A program made the translations under genes and the position numbers. Shown one piece after another: positions 57,200 through 64,000 of a stretch of DNA of 64,000 nucleotides. Below the pieces are notes generated by a model that saw only the letters and a program-made list of their open reading frames with translations, made no database searches and was not told the origin of the DNA. The DNA is from Rhizophagus clarus (taxonomy: Eukaryota; Glomeromycota; Glomeromycetes; Glomerales; Glomeraceae): contig BLAL01000356.1 in NCBI GenBank assembly GCA_015698045.1, forward strand, positions 62,001 through 126,000, given 5' to 3'. Positions within the stretch are counted from its first letter, which is position 1, and every line of letters starts with the position of its first letter.

Positions 57200-57799
57200 C
57201 TACTCTTATTAGCAGTCTCCATTTTCAATTAAATCCAAAATTCCAGGCCATTTTATAAAAAAAAATATATTTTTTTTTAATTGTTAATTGGCCAATCAAA
57301 ATATTCTAGCAATTCAGCATTTTAGCAGATTTGCAGTTGTAATAATAATACGGTAATAATATGACATTATGTTAAAAAAAATTCTATACTAAAATTAATT
57401 ACAGCCAATTTTTATAAACATAATGCCAAAACTATAATTAATTAATGGAGAAGTATAATCATAATAATACCTTTTCAACATCTTTATAATATCAAAAACT
57501 ATAAAATTGATATGATATAACAATATCAAATTCCAATATCATGAAATTATTATTTTTTTTTTTTTTAATTCAAAGGTTGTATTATATTTATTATAAAATA
57601 TTTAAATTAAAATATTATATATAAACAATATAACTGCTTCAGCTTGGCTAAGTGTGACCTATGAATAATGAAATTATTAAAAAGATATCATTAAGATTAT
57701 TATAACTATATCATTATGATATCATTTTAATTGTTAGGATGATATTGTGAAGATATTGAAAAAGTATTATTAAAATATTGTGGTTGATTTGAAGATTTC

Positions 57800-58560
57800 A
57801 GTAAAGTATAAAGAAAGTTGATTGTATCTATTTTACTAAAACAATATTTGAATTCTTTATTGTCAAATTTTAATGATCTGGAAAACTAATATAGATATTA
57901 CTTTTAGATTTAAAAAACAATTTTATGAAATAAATCCATATTCTTATCATCCTCTTATTACTTCTAATAATAAAATCTTCTTATAAGAAGGCTTGCATCA
58001 ATTTATTTATTATGCAATGGATATTATTATGTATTTAATGTGAATTAATTATGCAATTTACTTTTTCTTTTTTTTATTATTTTATGTTGTAATAATAGTT
58101 GTTAGTTGATTTATTAGTTGTTAATATTTCAGGTAGGGAGTAATACTTAGTATCTTGTAGGATCAAGTTGTTAATATTTATTTATGAATGTTATAAATTT
58201 AGAGGATTACGATTACCATATAGTTTAAATCTTGTGATTTAACATTAATATGATCAAGCCTTATTACTCATATTTGTTACAGATATATTGAATTTATCTA
58301 ATTGTTTTTTTATATTCTTTTATTATAAATTTTTTTGTTTTAATAAAAATAAAATTAAAAATAAAAATTATTATTAATTAAAGGATAAATCTAATTGTAA
58401 TATCCTATTACAAATATTATTTGTAATAATCTAATTAGCACATTTTTATTGGTTAGTTTAAATCACGTAATATTATACAAATCTAAAAAGGAAATCTCTG
58501 TTCCTAGAAAAAATGGAAAATTTTGTTATATAAGGTTATACAGGCTTTCAAAAAAAAGGA
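57800..58560. other. AT-rich gap, no gene seen
   Basis: No coding frame, RNA gene or terminal repeat could be supported. TAAATCACGTAATATTAT near 58462 resembles the TCACGTGA segment of the L family. Confidence 0.45.
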
Positions 58561-58567
58561 GCATCTA

Positions 58568-58995
58568 AAGCCATATTTGATCACATAATTTTAATAGTAT
58601 CAGTATGATAAATAAAGATGAGATAAATTAATTTTTACCTACTGTAAAAAAACTAAGTTCCTGAAATATATAATAAAAATGGACAACTAAGGTGTGATAA
58701 GGGAGATGACTAATAATACATAATCATATGATCAAACATGGTTTTAAATGTTTTTCAAAAAAGGAGATCATCTAAAACAGAGTTAATTTGCCCAATTTAT
58801 ACAGATTTTTGGTCCGCATTACAGCATTAAGAAATTGCAAATATGATAAATAGAAGTATAACATATAGGGTTTTATTAACTGAAAAATTTTTAAGTTGCC
58901 AGAATACTTAATAAAATGGAAGAGTAGAGGGAGATGACACTAGTGACAAATATTTTACTATGATTACATGATTTGACTCCACTTTAGACATCCCC
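58568..58995. mobile_element. Two decayed copies of the L-family MITE in tandem
   Basis: 58763-58995 aligns end to end with the reverse complement of 49419-49640: GGAGATCATCTAAAAC.., TTTATACAGATTTTTGG.., GCATTAAGAAATTGC.., ACTTTAGACATCCCCC. 58568-58757 is a more diverged copy (GGAGCATCTAAAGCC.., AAGGGAGATGACTAATAATA). GC has been lost compared with the 49.4 kb copy. Confidence 0.75.
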
Positions 58996-59473
58996 CAAAA
59001 AAGGAAATTTCTTTGCCAATTATTTAGTGAAAAAAAGGTTTTTGTTAAATAAGTCAAAAATGACATTGAAAATCATTTTTGTCATTCTAAGCAAACTTGC
59101 TGAGGAGGCAAAAATACATTTATTATAATATTTTTTAAAAGTTTATATATTATAAACTTTTTTATAATTTTTTTTTTTAAGATTACTACAAATAATATTT
59201 GTAACAGGTTATTACAAATACATTTATTCTTAATTAAATTATACTTTTATAGAATCTAATCTATTAAAGTATAATAAGTATTTAAAAATAATAATTTTTT
59301 TTCAGATTTATGGCCATTTAAAAATAGGGTTTAAGACATAGATGCTCAAACAATACTAAAAATTTTTCCCTCGGCTGGCATTACAGAATTAAGAAAGATA
59401 AATAGTATATGACAAATAGGAATTTACATTTCGAATACATAGTAAAAACGGAAAATAGGAAGGGTATGACACC

Positions 59474-60614
59474 AGCATAGCGGACATCCTTATATCACTT
59501 TGCCGATCATTGCCAATCATATAGTAAATTAGGTGATATCAGACTTTAAAGCTTCGGCCAAAGCCACAGAAATTCGGCCGAAGCTTGAAACTTTTATGGG
59601 CTATAGATTAATGGCTTTAAAATTAATGACCGAAGTAACACAGTAAAATTTTAGGTAATACAAAAGTTATGGTTAAAATGGTACTTGCAATTATACTTCT
59701 ATAATTTATATAATAATTAGTAATTTTTAAAATATCATTTCTAATCAATTTTGTATGAATATTTATGAATTTACTACCAAAATGTTCGTCTTGATGAGAC
59801 AAATATAACAAGTTATAAAACATTAAATTCTAATCACTGGTTGACAAAATAATGTAAAATTACTTTTAATTTTTTTACTAAAGCTTATAATTTATTAATT
59901 TAAAAATAAATAAATTTTATTTTGTCACACTAGTAGACATTACATGATAATAATATATTTATAATAAAATTTAATGCACGTAAATTAAATATTAATCATA
60001 TATACCGTATTCTCCCGATTTTAAGCACCACCCGAATTTAAGCACCACCTCAGATTTTAATTTTTCTTTATTAAATTTCATATTTTATTCAAAATAAACT
60101 TTATTTACAATTCATCATTTCAATTTCTCTTTCATCATGTATCATCGCAATTTCGCAATTATATATATAGAACACGATAAAAAATTATTGGGATACACAA
60201 GTACAAAAATTCCGATGTGTAAAAATGTGAAAAAAAAAGAATTTTAAGTAAAAAAAAATACTTCCGAATTTAGGCACCACCCCCAACTTTAGCCGGAATT
60301 TTCCTTCAAAAATGTGGTGCTTAAAATCGGAAGAATACGGTATATTGTGCAAAAATTTTTCAATAAAAGTTAATCAACAAGCATTTTATTAAAATTTTAA
60401 AAGTTGCTATTAGTAAAAATGACTAATAATAGTGCTATTCTAATAAAATTCAATATATAATAAATTTGAATAAATATTAAGTTGTTTGTAAAGTTTAATA
60501 AGTAGAATTTTTCAATTAAAACTAATTAATTGAATTTTAACGATGTGATAAATCAAATAAAATGATCGGCAATGATCGGCAAAATTGTGATTAAATGGGG
60601 ATGTCCGCTGTGCT
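59474..60614. mobile_element. Element K: 1.1 kb, 9-bp TSD, MULE-like
   Basis: AGCATAGCGGACATCC on the left and AGCACAGCGGACATCC inverted on the right, then TTTGCCGATCATTGCC in both arms. The 9-mer TATGACACC flanks it (59465-59473, 60615-60623). A 9-bp duplication is usual for Mutator-like elements. No transposase; a 336-bp MITE is nested at 60005-60340. Confidence 0.82.
60005..60340. mobile_element. Element J: 336-bp TA-flanked MITE nested in K
   Basis: CCGTATTCTCCCGATTTTAA on the left and CCGTATTCTTCCGATTTTAA inverted on the right, continuing GCACCAC, with TA at 60003-60004 and 60341-60342. AATTTAAGCACCACC-type copies also repeat internally. Tc1/pogo-type by duplication. Confidence 0.82.
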
Positions 60615-60980
60615 TATGACACCGGTGACAATTTTTAAGTCACGTGAAAAAGAAAATTTAGTGGTAATACTGGGGAAGATACATCTTATTGTCTGAATTT
60701 TAATTATTTTTTTCACTAAAAGTTGATTATTTGAAGATATACATTTCAACATTTCGCTAACAATATTTCGATTTAAATTTAGACGCCGTTTAATAGAGTA
60801 CTTTTTATCATTTTTGATGCGTTAAACAATAAATACTTATAAATGTAGGCCAAAACTATATATACAAAATGAGGGCCACATCCCTGCATAAAACTTGGTG
60901 GCTTGTTACGCAGATGATAAAATGGTCACATATAAGATTCTTTTTTTTGCAAACGATTCGCGTTTAAAGAAACTTTTAAT

Positions 60981-63900
60981 ATGACTTCACCAAGTGATTT
61001 ACCGTAAGCTTCCTTTATTTTTTTTTTTTGTTATCATAGAAATTTTATCCGTTTATATAAATTTAAGCTCAGGCTATTATCAAATATTTTAGCAGTAAAG
61101 ACGACCTTGTGAAGAAAACGCAAGGTATTTATTTTACAACGATTTTATAACTAAATTATGCATTAATAATTAAATATTTACATTATATATAGTTGCCTTA
61201 TCAAAATTGAATTTAACTGTCGACCAAACTGAAGAATCTACGGAACATTCAAATAGCCTTTTACTGCCACAATACAAAGATATTACTAAGTTTCTAGATG
61301 AAGCCACTGATGGTACTGTTAATTACCTTAATTCACCTAGGAAAGTTTTCGTATTTGATCTTTGAAATAGAATCATCATCAATAATTTTTTGATCTATTT
61401 GTAAAAGAATAGAATTCGAAATTGGACAGCTTGTACACCTTGAATCATTTGGATTATATGATGCGATGAGTTCAATTGAGGTTTTCTATCTTGTGTTTAA
61501 TAGTTTTATTTATTAAATTATTTATTAAATTTTCGATTTTTTAAGAATTTTGCAATTTATTTAGATAATGGATCCAAAAATGGATAGTGGGATGATATTG
61601 GACAGTGATTTAAATAAACCACCATTTAATTTACGTGCCCGTTTAAAGCCCAAAGAAGTTCTTGGAATTATAGATCATTTATTCAATTGCGAAGTAATTA
61701 ACTTCATATATTTATTATATATTATATTATATTTATATATATCATATTATTATACACGATTTAAGCCAATTATGTTCGATGCGTTAGAATAAAGAAAAAT
61801 TATATATATATATTTTTTTTGCTACAGATGACATGGCATTCTGGACATTCTTTATCTCAAACGATTTTTACTTGCATGTATTTTCATCATGTCTCGGAAC
61901 TTAATCAAGAATTGTTTATTAATGATCCAAATGATGATTCTACCGATTCCGATTCGCCTATTGAATTTGTGATTTTAGTATTGAAATCGTATGTTTTTGG
62001 CACTATAAAATGTTGTCATTTAGTGTGGGATGAGATGACAAAAGGAAATGTATATGAAGTAAGATACAAATTATCTTAAAATATTTATAAATAATTAATT
62101 TTATATATTTATTTATTAATTTATCTTTTAAGGAAGAAGATTTTTCTACAAATAAGTATGGTATTTCAATGTATGAGAATTTTCCAGACTCGCAATGTAT
62201 AAAATTAATAGAAGATGCCGAGACCTGGATGGAACAACATGGTTGTAAGTGGATTCGCGAGAAAGGTATTGTAAATATATGTTACATGATAATATTTACT
62301 AGACATTTCTTTATAGAATCGCAATTATTTATTAAATAGGGCAACACGATTGTGAGAATGTCATCCGAGCAATTCTTTCGCGTCTTCACTTACGAAAAGT
62401 ATTTATTATTTCTATATACGTACATGATTGTTGGTGATAGCTTTGTTCAGATTTATTCGTTCGGTTTTTTAGGGTTAATTTTAACAATACCAGCCCAAAA
62501 ATTATCAAAGAACAGCCGATTGTTTACGAAATGAATAACGATAGAATGCAAAAAAAAACCGAACGAACGAATTTGAACATGGCCAATGTATATAGTGAAT
62601 ATCGATTTTATTTTGATGAAAAAATATATGTACATTTTTTCCATTTATAGTCCTTTCTTTTAGTTCTCATGCATATGTCACAATCACGTTGTCAGCAATA
62701 TTTACAAGCGCAACGGCATCTTAATACGTCAATGCAGTTGTTAAATGGAATTAAAGAAGGAGCAAACGTTAGTTTGAGCTTAGGAGTTGATGTTTCAGGC
62801 GGTATGTGTGGCATTTTCGATCGTGTGATGGCAATAATGTTTGTACGTTGACTTATGATTCGAATGACTAACCTGATTTTTTAATTCCTTAGCTTTTGAT
62901 CCGCTTATTAATAGGAAACTTGTATCTCAAACTCCACCAAGACCAATTCGACTTTTAACAATGCAAGAGGTAAATATTTCTCGGCAATAATCAACATTTT
63001 CATTCTTAAATTTATATCCAATAATTTAATCTTTTACAGTCTATTAATGAAATGATGAATATGCTTAAAAGTATAAATGCTACATGCGAAATTATTAATT
63101 ACAAATCAGCAACTAGTTTAATGGTAAGAAGTGAAAATAGAAATTACTTGAGAAGTCTATGATTGAATATAGTTCGTATTAGTTAACATTTTCTTAGAAT
63201 TTTTTAGTTTACCATGCTAGTCAACAACCATCACCTTGTGCTTTTTCGAGATCAATATTACAAGTATGTATAGGAAAAAAATTTATATAATTTAAGTTGT
63301 AGTTTTGTATTGATAAATATTACTAATTCTTTTTAGTCGACTATATGCACCGAGAATCGTATTCTTGGTAAAATGTCGATGTTTCAATTGATAAAAGATT
63401 CTGTTACAGAATTGACGAATCCGCCATATATATATTTTGCATCTAAAATAGACATAGCTACATCACCAAAAGATGATCTTATTGATGAAAATAAGTCCGA
63501 AATATCAAAATTGGTTCACAATTTTGTTGATAGCACGGTTAAGGTACAATAATGTTTATTGGTATTATATTCTTATAAGATTTGTTTATATTGATATAAG
63601 CTATTACAAAATACTCTAGCCGTTGACAGACCTTTATCGAATTTTATGTCACAACCGATCAAGACAACGCCGAAATATGTGTAAAGTTTTGACGGATTGG
63701 GATTTGTTACAAGAAGAAGCAAGTATTTTATTTATGTATTAATGATGTATTAATGTCAATTTATTAGTTTAAGTTACTAAATATTATAAATCGTTAGGCA
63801 GAACATATTGACACAAAACTGCAGTCTTTAACAAACGAGGAACCTCTTATAACAGAAGTATTTATAAATAATTATTTCTTTAATAACAGTACAAAAAAAA

Positions 63901-64000
63901 CTTTAGATTAACTTTAAAAAATATAGGAAGGACCTTCATATTCCTTTCATTTGTCGTCTTGGGTATATCATCGAAAATTAGTATTATTAGAAGACATATT
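60981..64000 (+). CDS. NAA35: NatC N-terminal acetyltransferase auxiliary subunit (partial at window end)
   Basis: Sixteen exons are visible: 60981-61003, 61093-61124, 61193-61312, 61413-61480, 61565-61693, 61828-62058, 62133-62265, 62340-62398, 62651-62801, 62893-62969, 63040-63123, 63198-63263, 63337-63543, 63620-63722, 63802-63857 and 63927-64000. They make about 537 residues; human NAA35 has 725, so the C-terminus lies outside. Family signatures: EIGQLVHLESFGLYDAMSSI then IMDPKMDSGM; WHSGHSLSQTIFTCMYFHH; FDPLINRKLVSQTPPRPIR; SPCAFSRSILQ; VKPLTDLYRILCHNRSRQRR; SFHLSSWVYHRKLVLLED. NAA35/MAK10 anchors NatC (with NAA30 and NAA38) to ribosomes and shapes its active site for Met-Leu/Ile/Phe-type N-termini; it acts in the cytosol. 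Exon 2 could start at 61093 or 61096 (AGCAG acceptor). The exon 14-15 join has two possible solutions. Confidence 0.93.
62445..62580. mobile_element. Foldback MITE inside NAA35 intron 8
   Basis: GTTCAGATTTATTCGTTCGG then T run at the left faces an A run and CCGAACGAACGAATTTGAAC at the right. The unit of about 135 bp lies in the 252-nt intron between exons at 62398 and 62651, by far the largest of the gene. Confidence 0.7.

Larger units (their letters stand above)
53890..57790. mobile_element. Putative 3.9 kb element O with inverted subterminal repeats and exon-intron array
   Basis: Motifs of CTTAATGATATCATAATG type on the left (53925-54300, 54790-54940) recur inverted on the right (57690-57790: GATATCATTAAGATTATTAT). 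They enclose the tandem array at 55.1-56.1 kb. Size and layout match elements A and B, but exact ends and a target duplication could not be fixed. Small MITEs at 53971 and 57041 lie inside. Confidence 0.4.
59350..60700. mobile_element. Third L-family copy, interrupted by element K
   Basis: 59375-59473 (GGCATTACAGAATTAAG, ATATGACAAATAGG, GGTATGACACC) and 60615-60660 (TATGACACCGGTGACAATTT, AAGTCACGTGA) match the middle and right half of the L family once element K and one 9-mer are removed. Ends are approximate. Confidence 0.6.

Noticed and set aside
63717..63801. GC-AG intron (GCAAGT donor) between NAA35 exons 14 and 15
   Set aside because: A join GCAAGT..TTAG keeps the frame, but a normal GTATTT donor at 63723 with the CAG acceptor ending 63801 also keeps it, and GTATTT donors are used elsewhere here. 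The non-canonical reading is not needed.
1..64000. CRISPR arrays, rRNA and tRNA genes
   Set aside because: No short direct repeats with unique spacers, no rRNA-like conserved blocks and no convincing tRNA A/B boxes or cloverleaf were found by eye.

Overview
The window is nuclear DNA of a very AT-rich eukaryote. Host genes have many short GT-AG introns, and the gaps between them are filled with nested mobile elements and minisatellites. A fungal Aurora kinase, a NatC subunit, an organelle-targeted AAA+ ATPase and many decayed Tc1, pogo, hAT and piggyBac elements fit an early-diverging fungus. A Glomeromycotina genome such as Rhizophagus is my best guess, by inference only.

Host genes. (1) A seven-exon WD40-repeat gene lies at 12800-14694 (minus strand). 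(2) An intronless Aurora-type kinase lies at 37961-39190 (plus). (3) A five-exon AAA+ ATPase with a probable mitochondrial presequence lies at 50174-53339 (minus). (4) NAA35/MAK10, the NatC auxiliary subunit, starts at 60981 (plus) and runs off the window end; 16 exons are visible. A possible fifth host gene, the Arg-rich C-terminus at 5535-5724 plus 9629-9775, is split by a mobile element.

Mobile layer. Two copies of a ~3.9 kb element with CACAGG termini lie at 5725-9628 and 26306-33576. The second sits inside a piggyBac-like transposase pseudogene and itself contains a complete 3.4 kb Tc1/mariner (IS630)-type element. That element carries a transposase with one nonsense codon and a second, intact, convergent gene with Cys-rich, PB1-like and SAM-like regions. 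Other elements whose ends can be read include an hAT-like element with a second element nested in it (21189-22943), a TTAA-flanked piggyBac-type MITE (25030-25659), a pogo element and its MITE (40031-42323, 34382-34868), two poly(A)-tailed retroposons with long target duplications (44190-45393, 45629-47640), an 8-bp-TSD element (48275-49369), an 8-bp-TSD MITE (49419-49640) and a three-level nest at 59.35-60.7 kb.

Most unusual feature. Several unrelated tandem arrays are built as repeated miniature exon-intron units: a short exon, a GTAAG-type donor, often a branch-point-like TACTAAC, a pyrimidine tract and a TAG acceptor. They occur at 0.6-1.25, 2.3-2.6, 6.4-7.6, 9.9-11.2, 22.3-22.5, 30.4-31.4 and 55.1-56.1 kb, mostly inside element-like units. 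Two copies of a 1.6 kb strand-asymmetric polypyrimidine block follow the arrays at 7.6 and 31.5 kb.
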